Below are positions 39,304 through 47,900 of a DNA stretch of 64,000 bases, piece after piece. The stretch comes from Budvicia diplopodorum. Its GTDB lineage: Bacteria > Pseudomonadota > Gammaproteobacteria > Enterobacterales > Enterobacteriaceae. Location: positions 302,081-366,080 of the forward strand of contig NZ_WOYF01000002.1 in the NCBI RefSeq assembly GCF_009800925.1. The letters are read 5' to 3'. Both the position numbers and the translations under genes were made by a program. Position 1 is the first letter of the stretch. Every line of letters begins with the position of its first letter. The notes below the pieces were generated by a model, which had not been told where the DNA came from, did not search any database, and saw only the letters and a program-made list of their open reading frames with translations.

Positions 39304-39634
39304 TGCCACAATCCACTGAGATGAACTCTCATTAAACCTAGTTACGTTATATTTTACGTAATTTACGATAAAATACTACAGAACGTTATCCCTTACGTCA
39401 TTAGGTCAAAGGTGCTTCATTAAGCATGTCTTCCTGTGAAAATACAAGTTACAGTAAACAATTCTTATTTATTAGAATAAGTTATATCGTACTGATAGTA
39501 CTCTGCCATTAAACATTGATCGTCAAAAACAATCGATACTCAAATCCCGATCGAAACAAACGATCAATCAGTGATAGGAAACCTGATAGATTAAAAAAAA
39601 CAATAAATCTTCAATCGATTCAGGATTAAATCAC
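39304..39634. other. Divergent intergenic region between dndB and the 91-residue gene
   Basis: A 331-bp AT-rich region with no coding signal. On the dndB side it has the TTACGT palindrome. On the other side it has a 9-bp perfect inverted repeat, ATTGATCGT (39515-39523) and ACGATCAAT (39560-39568), 67-112 nt before the next start. A related ACGATCAA/TTGATCGT pair recurs before the small membrane gene at 41788. Confidence 0.55.
39342..39361. promoter_or_regulatory. Candidate dndB operator (TTACGT-N8-ACGTAA)
   Basis: A perfect 6-bp inverted repeat with an 8-bp AT-rich spacer lies just upstream of dndB. More TTACG-type half sites follow at 39363 and 39393. The position fits autorepression by DndB, but binding is inferred. 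Confidence 0.5.
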
Positions 39635-39910
39635 ATGGCTCTCAGTATTTACGTTCCGATCATTCGTAATAATAGCGAAGGATTAACATCAACTAACCCG
39701 TTGGCTTTAATGCTTACTCAAGACGTTGCCCTGAATTACCTGCTAAAGCATGCGCAGATGTGTCATCCCAATGAGGCACTGACTTACCGTATCGCTCGAT
39801 ATGACTTATTGGAAGAGCTAGCTTGCTTTACCTATATCGACCAGACCCACTATCAGGTAGTGATGGTTGATGGGCAACCCGACAGCCTAGAAACCATTCT
39901 CAAGCAGTAA
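39635..39910 (+). CDS. Hypothetical 91-residue protein
   Basis: An unrecognised small soluble protein (MALSIYVPIIRNNSEGLTS start), with AGGA 8 nt before its ATG, so translation is likely. It has no membrane segment, signal peptide or known catalytic motif. The only notable composition is a moderately acidic C-terminal half (DLLEELACFTYID...DSLETILK). It stands alone, divergent from dndB and convergent with the SecD-like gene. It could be an island-borne regulator or immunity-type protein, but nothing in the sequence decides this. Confidence 0.55.
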   Translation: MALSIYVPIIRNNSEGLTSTNPLALMLTQDVALNYLLKHAQMCHPNEALTYRIARYDLLEELACFTYIDQTHYQVVMVDGQPDSLETILKQ

Positions 39911-39993
39911 CCCCATGAAGAATCTCAATATAGAAAAGCATTCGTCCCATACAGTTAACATAATAAGATAAAGCCCGTGGATAGGTTCTACTA

Positions 39994-40371
39994 TCATTTG
40001 GCTTCTGCATCCACGAGTATTTGGCGAATCATCATCGGTTCTACACCTGAAGAATCAATTCTAAAGCTAGAGCTAATCCTGCTGGCAATCGTTACTTGCC
40101 CCACAACATGATCGTTGTAGCGTAACACCACAGTCTTCCCAATTTTCATCTTAGTAAATGTTGATAATTGATCGGCACACCCTTGATTTAATCGAAAGAA
40201 AACACCCTCACGGCCAACCAACTCTGACTCAACTTTAGAGACTTCCACGACACAATCTGCCGGAATGAAAACTGTTTCATCACCGACAGAAAAGGAGATA
40301 TCTTTAATCTTTGCTTGCGCATTACTCGCGATAAAAATAGCAAAAATTAATACAACCAAACGCCCTTTCAT
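39994..40371 (-). CDS. Exported protein with SecD-P1-head-like domain
   Basis: The open frame starts further upstream, but ATG 40371, with GGTGA upstream, begins a signal peptide (MKGRLVVLIFAIFIASNAQA, cleavage after AQA) and gives 125 residues. The mature part, with FFRLNQGCADQLSTFTKMKIGKTVVLRYND and then a QVTIASRISSSFRI strand, resembles the periplasmic P1 head subdomain of SecD, which also occurs as a free-standing small exported domain in enterobacteria. Location is probably periplasm. The function is unknown, and the domain call rests on pattern only. Confidence 0.6.
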   Translation of the reverse strand: MKGRLVVLIFAIFIASNAQAKIKDISFSVGDETVFIPADCVVEVSKVESELVGREGVFFRLNQGCADQLSTFTKMKIGKTVVLRYNDHVVGQVTIASRISSSFRIDSSGVEPMMIRQILVDAEAK

Positions 40372-40451
40372 GAATTCACCTTCCATTCCTTCGTATATTC
40401 GACATATCAATCCAACTCCTGAGAAACACCACCCCATCAGCATCAATGTCT

Positions 40452-41174
40452 TTATATTGAGATTGGATTATCTAGCCAACTGGAATAGAAAGCAAAGAAC
40501 AGATATTCCTCAACTAGGACCTGCAATTCCGGATGTTGAGTCAAATAGCTCAACATCAATGCATTGAGCGTGACAACTGATTGTCTTAATACGGTATCAA
40601 TATTTCCGCTCAATAACGCATGAAAACAGACTAATGCAAAACGTTCCCGTTCTGAAGCCTCCATCAACGTTGCTGATAATTGAGAGACTGTGTGCTGTAA
40701 CTCACTCAGCCCCAAGCGATGGCACTCGTCATTAAGGAGCTCAACGAATGGGGGGACTTGCGGAGAGTGTTCCAACGGACTTTTTGTTCGTGTTATTGCG
40801 GAACCTTGTGTATAAGCGAGCCTTCGTGGATGGTGACGGATGATATTTTCCTTTATCAACACCTTAATAATGAGTTCAGGAGCGATTATCCCGCTTGCTC
40901 GAGTACCTTCAATACTATTGAAACCACCAGGTAGCTCACAGAGTACAATCTGGGTCCAACGGCGTAATCGATTCACTTCGGGTTCTAAATCTATAGCGAT
41001 ATCAGAGTATTGATTAAGTCGGCTTTGAGTTTCTATCTTTAATATCATTAATTGACCTAATACTGTCGGATCAATAAAACGGTTCTGTCGGGCAATGTAA
41101 TGTCTGAAAGCATACATATTGCAGGTCTGAGGACGTGCGGTTACCGGCACATCCGTGATGAATGATAATGTCAT
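40452..41174 (-). CDS. Hypothetical 240-residue protein
   Basis: I do not recognise this protein. It is soluble and mostly helical. Its notable stretches are an N-terminal MTLSFITDVPVTARPQTCN and a C-terminal leucine-rich segment ending in YLTQHPELQVLVEEYLFFAF. There is no signal peptide and no metal-binding cluster. It is transcribed toward the SecD-like gene, with 80 bp between its stop and that gene's start codon, so the two may form a unit. It belongs to the unassigned cassette between the defence and secretion parts of the island. Confidence 0.55.
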   Translation of the reverse strand: MTLSFITDVPVTARPQTCNMYAFRHYIARQNRFIDPTVLGQLMILKIETQSRLNQYSDIAIDLEPEVNRLRRWTQIVLCELPGGFNSIEGTRASGIIAPELIIKVLIKENIIRHHPRRLAYTQGSAITRTKSPLEHSPQVPPFVELLNDECHRLGLSELQHTVSQLSATLMEASERERFALVCFHALLSGNIDTVLRQSVVTLNALMLSYLTQHPELQVLVEEYLFFAFYSSWLDNPISI

Positions 41175-41787
41175 AATAGTCTCACGACGATAGGATCAAA
41201 CAGGTAACCCTTTGCGCTTTCGGGGATAAGTCTTCGAATAAAGCCATAGGGTCGTTTAAGATGAGAGAAAAATGAATGCTCGGTGCGAAGGCATGCCGAT
41301 GAGAGTTATCGCTCAGCAGTGGCGAACGATAGATCAGGGCTGTCTATATCCAATACATAAAGATGGCCGTAATAGTAAAATTTTACGTTGCGATGACATT
41401 ACCGGTCATCAATGAGGGAGCGGTGACGGTGTTTTCGAGAACATCGTCATTGAATGACAACAGCAGACATAATTACGCCCCCCCTACAGCGCTACTTTGA
41501 TTGATATCACCGCCCAAAACCAGTGAGTTACTCTAGATTTACCCCATGAAAATATATTTTATTCCAATCATAGTTTACGACGATCAAAATCAACAGCATT
41601 GATCGTTCATAACGATCTGACTCTCTTTGCATGCTCTGGTAGTGTTCTTCAATCTGTCCGAATAAACCCAATAGTCTTCTATTTACAAAGAATTATTGGG
41701 TGATATTTATCGAGATAAGACAATTATCGCAATGGCACTAAGCCATGAAAATAAAGCACTTTACTCATTAACTTAAGGACTCGTACT
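41175..41787. other. 613-bp gap with little coding signal
   Basis: A possible 47-codon frame (41272-41415) is the only ORF of note. A seven-C run lies at 41477-41483. An ACGATCAA (41580-41587) / TTGATCGT (41599-41606) inverted repeat lies about 180-210 nt before the small membrane gene and matches the motif upstream of 39635. I see no RNA gene. Confidence 0.45.
41272..41415 (+). CDS. Possible small ORF (47 codons), doubtful
   Basis: An in-frame ATG-to-TGA reading frame encodes a basic, cysteine-containing peptide ending in RCDDITGHQ. Ribosome-site support is weak (only GAGAG nearby), and nothing about it is recognised. It is listed only because it is the longest frame in an otherwise empty gap. 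Confidence 0.2.
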   Translation: MNARCEGMPMRVIAQQWRTIDQGCLYPIHKDGRNSKILRCDDITGHQ

Positions 41788-41910
41788 ATGGGTGGCATAT
41801 CAATTCTTCAATTGTTAATACTTTTAATTTGTGCATTACCGGTTGTTCTTGTTGTTGTTCTGATTATTTTTCTGATTAAACGAATGTCAGCACCTAAAAA
41901 GAACAGCTGA
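41788..41910 (+). CDS. Small single-pass membrane protein (40 residues)
   Basis: A short gene with AAGGA 8 nt before the ATG. The peptide is almost entirely one hydrophobic helix (LLILLICALPVVLVVVLIIF, about residues 9-28), with a basic C-terminal tail (KRMSAPKKNS). The layout suggests an inner-membrane miniprotein with its C-terminus in the cytosol. Such peptides occur as type I toxins and as small regulators, but there is no visible antisense RNA promoter to support a toxin system. The upstream region carries an inverted-repeat motif also present before the 39635 gene. Confidence 0.55.
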   Translation: MGGISILQLLILLICALPVVLVVVLIIFLIKRMSAPKKNS

Positions 41911-42013
41911 AAAGACAAGGTGACATAGCGTTTATGTTCTCTCCATCACCATTGATCTGAGTAAGCTAAGTTTTACTTATCAGTCATTCCATTTAAAACA
42001 ATAGGAATAGAGC

Positions 42014-42203
42014 ATGGATATTCACAGATATACGTCTGACGAACTGAGTGTTCTTACTGCCTCGATGTTCATACAAAGGCAGCTAAAAAGGCTGGTGCTA
42101 CCGCTGAAGAAATCGCAGAACTGATTTCGATTGCAGCAGCAGTGTGAGCTGGCGTAACAATTGGGCACGGACGTATGGTTATCCGCCTATTTGAGAAGGC
42201 CTA
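42014..42203 (+). pseudogene. Remnant of a carboxymuconolactone decarboxylase (AhpD-like) gene
   Basis: One frame across 42067-42201 reads DVHTKAAKKAGATAEEIAEL followed by ISIAAAV, then an in-frame TGA, and resumes AGVTIGHGRMVIR. That is the helical core of CMD/AhpD-fold proteins. The apparent start (ATG 42014) is in another frame, and the N-terminal cysteine motif region is missing. It is therefore a decayed, frameshifted and truncated copy. No function is expected. Confidence 0.6.
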
Positions 42204-42379
42204 AACCTAACTCCACGAACCGTCCAGTAACGCTGGTCTATCGCTAACATTCAACTCGGCCAGATCAGACAGTCGCGGATAAAGCTAGCCACTGTCTGAT
42301 CTGCACTGAACGACTACAACTCAATAACGTGAACCTACGTCATAATCTGCTTCTTAACGCATGAATGCATCGTTAACCA

Positions 42380-44287
42380 TCAAAACCGGATTCTGAATCC
42401 AGCATCAACCCTGACAGGGGTTTCAACTTTATTGCCGTTTTGGTAATCCACTTCAGTGTAAACCGAAGCATGATTGGTAATCGCCGCATCAAGCCCTAAA
42501 CCATATTTTCCAACGTTGCCGGAAAAATCATTGTTAAAGCCGATATCATTAATATCCACTTTGTTAGACTTAATAAACTCACGGGCAACGGCCAGTTTGG
42601 CATAAGGTTTGAACACCATTTCTCCTGACGAAAATTTGGTGCTGAACAGGGTACCAAGTTCCCCCTGGACGCTGTCAGAACTATCAATATGGGTATTCAT
42701 ACCGTTGCTTAAGGTGTAATCCGCACTGCCAATTTTTGAGTACTGCATTTTGGCATAAGGTTCTACCGCGTATTCTTGATACACCGGAATGTTAAAACCA
42801 CTTTCCAGTGAAGCGGTTATGGCATTCTGGCTATAGCTGCCGGTTCCGGTATTGCCACTGCTCATTTGGGTACGAGTTTCACTACTGAGGTGATTGCCCT
42901 TGAGAACTGAGTCAATATAAAAACCTGTCGTATCCATATAAGTCAGATATGCACCACCACCGTAGCTTCTGATTTCACCATTACCGCCGTCATTAAATTT
43001 AACGTCAGAATTGCTGTAAGAAGTAAAAACGCCAACCAGCAGTTTGCCCTGGTTTAAATCAATTTGTTTATCACCGCCGATTTCCAGCCCGTTAAGGGTG
43101 TTTTTGAACCCGACATTTTTATTGTCAGACAGGCGACTGGTATCGTTGGTATAACGTGCCCATACGCCAGCATTCCCCGCTTTGTCGAGGCTCAAATCAC
43201 CCTGACGTTGGCGAAGGGTTGATAACTCAGCGGATAATATATGGCGGGGAGCCGCAGCCATATCAAGAACCCCTTTTGCACTTAAGCTCAACGCTCTACC
43301 TATTGCTCCACTCCCGGATGAGTTTGCTTGTTGGTCACCGGTATTAGCTGGAACGGTATTCAGGTACCAGTCGGTACTTTCACCAGATCTGGTGCTATAC
43401 AATTTGTACTGATAGACACCCAGATCGACCACATTATTGGTATTCAACAGGCTAAAACTGGCATCGCCGCTATTGGCGTGGATCACCGTCAATGGTGCAG
43501 TCGTGTGTGGCTCTTTACCGCTGTCATTCACCATCAGGCCAAACTGCCCGGTAGCCCTGTTGGCAATATTAATAAAATCACCCATGTTGTCTGCCAACTG
43601 AGTGGTAATACCAAAGTTACCTTGACCTGAAAGGTTATTGATTTCTAGTCGGTTAGGCTGCGCTGCAGGACCATACGCAATAAGATCAATATACCCATTC
43701 TGAAGAACGAGGTTGTTGATTTTGGTTACAAGGCTCGGGCCGACAGTTGACGGTGTTGGGGCGAAATCTTCTCTACGGCTATATAGCCATGTAGGTTCGA
43801 TGGTGACAACACCGGCAACATTCAGATTTTCTATGGTAACATTTGCCGGATCCGCAGGATCGTGAGTAGTAACTTCTACGGTTTGATAATCAGTATTACT
43901 AATATGCATCATCCCACCGCTGGCAATATTTAAATAGCCACTCGAACGGCTATCTACCTCCATATACAGCAATCCACCGGCATTAACTTGAGTATTACTA
44001 ATTATTCCCTCGTGTATAAATAGCGTTCCATTTTGGTTGACAATAGTATTATTAGCTCGGCTATCAGCATCCTGTATAAATATCTCGCCACCATCACTAA
44101 CAATATTGTTATTAATAATGCCGCCACCCGTGACTGATTGCGAATTACGAGGTGAAGTACTTTCCGCTTCCGTTATTATTTCGTTACTAACGGTAATTCC
44201 ACGAACATTTTCTGTAAATGCTAATGAGTTAGCTGAAAAGCCTAAAAATGATGCTCCGATGATGCAGGCTAGTAATGTTTTTTCCAT
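42380..44287 (-). CDS. AIDA-like autotransporter
   Basis: A 635-residue type Va secretion protein. The signal peptide is MEKTLLACIIGASFLGFSANSLAF. The passenger (about 30-340) has irregular beta-helix turns with GG-V/I patterns (NNNIVSDGGEIFI, ISNTQVNAGGLLYM), as in AIDA/pertactin-type stalks. The C-terminal 270 or so residues form the outer-membrane beta-barrel (AGVWARYTNDTSRLS, GLEIGGDKQI, GGGAYLTYMDTTGFYIDSVL) and end in the terminal aromatic of GFRIRF. The passenger is short, with no protease or cysteine motif, so adhesion or aggregation is the likely role. It lies downstream of the cdi locus in the same direction. Confidence 0.88.
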   Translation of the reverse strand: MEKTLLACIIGASFLGFSANSLAFTENVRGITVSNEIITEAESTSPRNSQSVTGGGIINNNIVSDGGEIFIQDADSRANNTIVNQNGTLFIHEGIISNTQVNAGGLLYMEVDSRSSGYLNIASGGMMHISNTDYQTVEVTTHDPADPANVTIENLNVAGVVTIEPTWLYSRREDFAPTPSTVGPSLVTKINNLVLQNGYIDLIAYGPAAQPNRLEINNLSGQGNFGITTQLADNMGDFINIANRATGQFGLMVNDSGKEPHTTAPLTVIHANSGDASFSLLNTNNVVDLGVYQYKLYSTRSGESTDWYLNTVPANTGDQQANSSGSGAIGRALSLSAKGVLDMAAAPRHILSAELSTLRQRQGDLSLDKAGNAGVWARYTNDTSRLSDNKNVGFKNTLNGLEIGGDKQIDLNQGKLLVGVFTSYSNSDVKFNDGGNGEIRSYGGGAYLTYMDTTGFYIDSVLKGNHLSSETRTQMSSGNTGTGSYSQNAITASLESGFNIPVYQEYAVEPYAKMQYSKIGSADYTLSNGMNTHIDSSDSVQGELGTLFSTKFSSGEMVFKPYAKLAVAREFIKSNKVDINDIGFNNDFSGNVGKYGLGLDAAITNHASVYTEVDYQNGNKVETPVRVDAGFRIRF

Positions 44288-44602
44288 GATGTTTTACCTG
44301 TGAATCCTTGTTGTTTTATTGATATTCTATTTTGTTGAACTATACGCTTGTAGGAATGGAGCACACAGTTTGACGACAGCAGATCCGGCACCTACCTGCA
44401 ACAGACCATTAAGATTTAATAGTTGAAGGGGCAAGGATTCACCTCCGGCAAGCCGGTTACAGTGACCATTAACTGAGTCCAATTTGTGACGGTTAAAAAC
44501 AATACCCCGACCACATCAGTCAGGGTATATTTCTCAAGATAATTTTTCCAAAGATAGAAGTTGAACTTTATCTGACTCGATTATTTGCAAAATTCATGAT
44601 AG
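44288..44602. other. Intergenic region between the cdi locus and the autotransporter
   Basis: A 315-bp gap with no ORF. It holds the probable terminator of the cdi transcript (44493-44527) and, closer to 44287, should hold the autotransporter promoter, which I could not place. The autotransporter ribosome site is CAGG about 9 nt before its ATG. Confidence 0.5.
44493..44527 (-). terminator. Probable terminator of cdiBAI
   Basis: On the minus strand a 9-bp stem with one mismatch (TACCCTGAC / GTCGGGGTA, 44519-44527 with 44503-44511) is followed by TTGTTTTTAA. It lies about 75 bp after the immunity gene stop. Confidence 0.65.
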
Positions 44603-44971
44603 CTAGCCTTTATTAATATATATAGCATCACTTTTAGCCGGGGCTGTCATTTCCCACCCCATAGATAGCAAAATTTCTCTTGCTAGCGTTCTCATATATT
44701 CCCATTCGCTACTATGGCAAAGGGCATCATCATTCCAGAACTGGATATTCGTAGGACCACTTATAGATAACATATAGTCATCTAATCGCTTAATTGATGC
44801 TTTTTGCTCATCGCTCATCAATATAGTGATAGAGGGTAAATTTACCTCATCTAAAGCAAGTTCCCACTCAACTGCCAGTTCATCAGCTACATTAGCAAAA
44901 TCAGGAAATAGCTCTTTTTGGATAGAACTTGGTTGCGCAATAGCTTGAGTTATCCATTTAATTTTATTCAT
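44603..44971 (-). CDS. cdiI: Probable CdiI-type immunity protein
   Basis: A 122-residue acidic soluble protein whose ATG lies 5 nt after the cdiA stop, the standard place for the cognate immunity gene of a contact-dependent inhibition toxin. It has no signal peptide or membrane segment, which fits a cytosolic antitoxin. The sequence (LFPDFANVADELAVEWELAL, LAREILLSMGWEM) does not recall a specific immunity family, as expected for these highly variable proteins. The role rests on position and size. Confidence 0.75.
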   Translation of the reverse strand: MNKIKWITQAIAQPSSIQKELFPDFANVADELAVEWELALDEVNLPSITILMSDEQKASIKRLDDYMLSISGPTNIQFWNDDALCHSSEWEYMRTLAREILLSMGWEMTAPAKSDAIYINKG

Positions 44972-44976
44972 CCTAC

Positions 44977-47900
44977 TTACTTCCCCGGTTTGTCTATAAG
45001 CTTAGCTTTTTCGCCCTGTATTGGTTTATAGGTACTAGGATCTACAACTTTTATTATACCTTGCGTCGTAGTTGATACCTTATAATAACTACCTTCATGA
45101 CGTCCGCCACCTGGGTGAACCTGTATCTGATTAATTGTTGGATGGCCTCTAACTTCAATTATTGTAGCTTGTGCCGACCCACGAGAAGACTGCCTTACAT
45201 TAACTTGATAACCAGCTACGTTAAAATCATTCACTATACTATTTACGGATCTCCCCCATATATATTGGGGGTTACCAATGAATCCCGTTGCAATATTAGT
45301 TGTTTTACTCTTAGGAATAAGAATACTAGTTCCCGCTCCCGCAAGAATAGCTACACCGTCAGCAGCCAGAACCAGCCCTTCACCATACGCAGTGGTGTAT
45401 TGGTTGATTACACCATTGTCTTTAGATGTTTCCTGAGCTACAAAATCCATGACATCTTTATCAAATGCCAAATAGACACCATTTGAAATAATTTCATTAT
45501 AAGCCTCATTAGTAGGAGCCCTCCCAAAACCACAAAAATCTGGATTGGCTTTACAGCTCTCCTCCGATTTAGCTCGATCATCTGCAGCTAGCTGGCGGTA
45601 TTCATCTAGTATTGGTGTGATATCCTCGCCTTTCGCTTTTGCGTCTTTAACTTTCCTATCCAAATTGTATAAATCAAGGGAGAACAAATTATTCTCCACC
45701 GCATTCTTACCAGCCTGCGCTCCCGCAATCGCATTAGCACTGCTGTCACCCACAACCCCACCAGCCAGACCCGCAGCTACCGTGCTTAACGCAGCAATAG
45801 TTTGCTTCTGTGACTCACTCAGATCTTTCGGATCTTTCACTTCAGGGTACAAAGCCTTCGCCAAATACCCAGCCATCAGTTCACCGCTGGCTGCACCTGC
45901 GGCACCCGCCAGAGCACTATTGCCGCTCGCATAAGCCGCCACAGCACCCCACACTGCGTGGGCCATCGCATTGGCTTCTTCGTTAGTGGTCTTGTCCGGG
46001 TTCTTGGTCATGTCCTTAATCACACCGGCCACGTAAGGATTTAGTCCACCGGCTATAGCCTGAGCCATATTGCCACCGGCCATCCCCTGAGCCACTGCGG
46101 TAGCAGCCTGCACGGCCATCTGTATCTTTCCACCGGTACCATAACCGGATTCAGAGAACGCCTTATTATAGAATGTATTGTAAACCTGGCGTTCAATATC
46201 CTCAGGCGTTGGTTCGGTTTTCCCATTTTTAGCTAAGGCCTCGCGAGCAGCCTGTCTGTCCTCCTCTCGGACATTTTTCATCTTTTCATTCGCCGCTTCT
46301 GTAGCCATAATCTGCCCTTGCGTACGAACGATATCCCCCATCTGGCTGCCAATTTCACCAATCAGTTGGGCTTCACGCAGGCGGTTTTGCTCTTTTTCTT
46401 TGTCAAATATCGGGCTTAGGGTCTGGTTTGCATGTTCCACATCACGGCTCAGGTCATCAATATTTTGCTGCTGATGCTCCGTATCGCGGATAACGATCGT
46501 ACCTTCCGAAATAGCCGACTTGGTCAGGCTATCGGCATGCCCCTCGCCGTTCATACCCGCCAGAATTCCGTTGGCCATATTACCAACAAACTGGCCGCCA
46601 ATATTACCGCCGGTACTGATGCCGACACCTACATGCTCAACTTTATAGTCGGCTTTGTTTTCAATATCACTGAAGCCTAGTGTGCCGGTATCTAAACGGT
46701 TCTTATCCGCCGTGGCCGTTGAGCCAATCACTGCGCCGTTAAGCTGCGTATGCTCGCCGACAGTGACATCAAAACCACCTTTCCCCGCAAAGAATCCGGT
46801 CTGTTCCTGCACAGAATCATAGTTACTGTGCATTTTATCCTGACTCACGTTGACGCTCAGCGAGCCTGTCATCGAACCAAACGTAAAGCTTCCGCCAACT
46901 GAAGCATTCTGCTGTTTGGCATCATAACGATCGCTGTCCTGTTCACTGGTCATAGTCAGGTTACGGCCCACATCGGCCGTAATAGATTCACCGCTGACCA
47001 CTGCACCGGTCAGAGTGGTATCCCGTCCGCTGATAATGGAAACATTGTCACCGGCATTCAGCGTGGTTTCATTATGAGTCGTTCCGTTTCCTTTCTCATG
47101 GCCTTTGCCTTTATTGACACTGGCAGAAACGCTGATACCCCAGCCGCCCTGACCAACACCAATACCCACTCCGACAGAACCGCCACTGCTGCTGTTCTTG
47201 CCGTCCAAACGCTGAGTATTTGCCGCCGACTCTAAAATCACATCCTGAGTCGCATGCAGATTAATATCCTGACCGGCCTGTAGTTGGCCACCCTGAATAT
47301 AAATATTGCCGTTCTGGTCAGCGTCTTTACCGGTGGCGTTGATATTCAGGTTGCCGCCCGCGGTCAATGCGCTGCCCTGACTCTCTCGTTGTTCTGACTG
47401 TTGCTTCGACTTGGATGACTGGCTACCGTAAGACACACTGATGCCGATCATATTTGTATCATTGGCATCGGCCATGGACATTTGCCCTGCCTGTACCGCC
47501 TGAACACCACTGAGCGCCGCCTGCATTCCCTGAAGGGCACTTAAACGCCCGTCTTTTTCATCATTGGCTGCTTTAGCTTGGGTGACTGCTGTATTGACTG
47601 CACTGCCTACCGCACCGGAGAGCGCCAGAGTTAGGCCACTCTGCTTTTGTTCTACTGTGTGAGTCTGAATACTTTGGTTTTGTGCCGCCAGAATATCGAC
47701 GTTTTTCCCGTTCAGATTAATATCTTTACCGGCAATCACGTCAGAGCCCTGAACGGTTAGATTTTCACCCGCCTTCATGGTGACATTACCTTCAATGCTG
47801 CCGATAGTACTGCCTGCGCTGCTAAGAGAGGTTCCCTCATCCGTTACTTTTTGACTTTTCTTGCCGACGGTAACGCCAATACCACCAGTACCCATCAGGC

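Noticed and set aside
41477..41483. Seven-C run as another phase-variation tract
   Set aside because: It lies in a gap not clearly within a gene or promoter, so length change would have no evident effect.
41788..41910. Small membrane peptide as a type I toxin with antisense RNA
   Set aside because: No antisense promoter or paired RNA structure could be seen. Only the peptide itself is supported.
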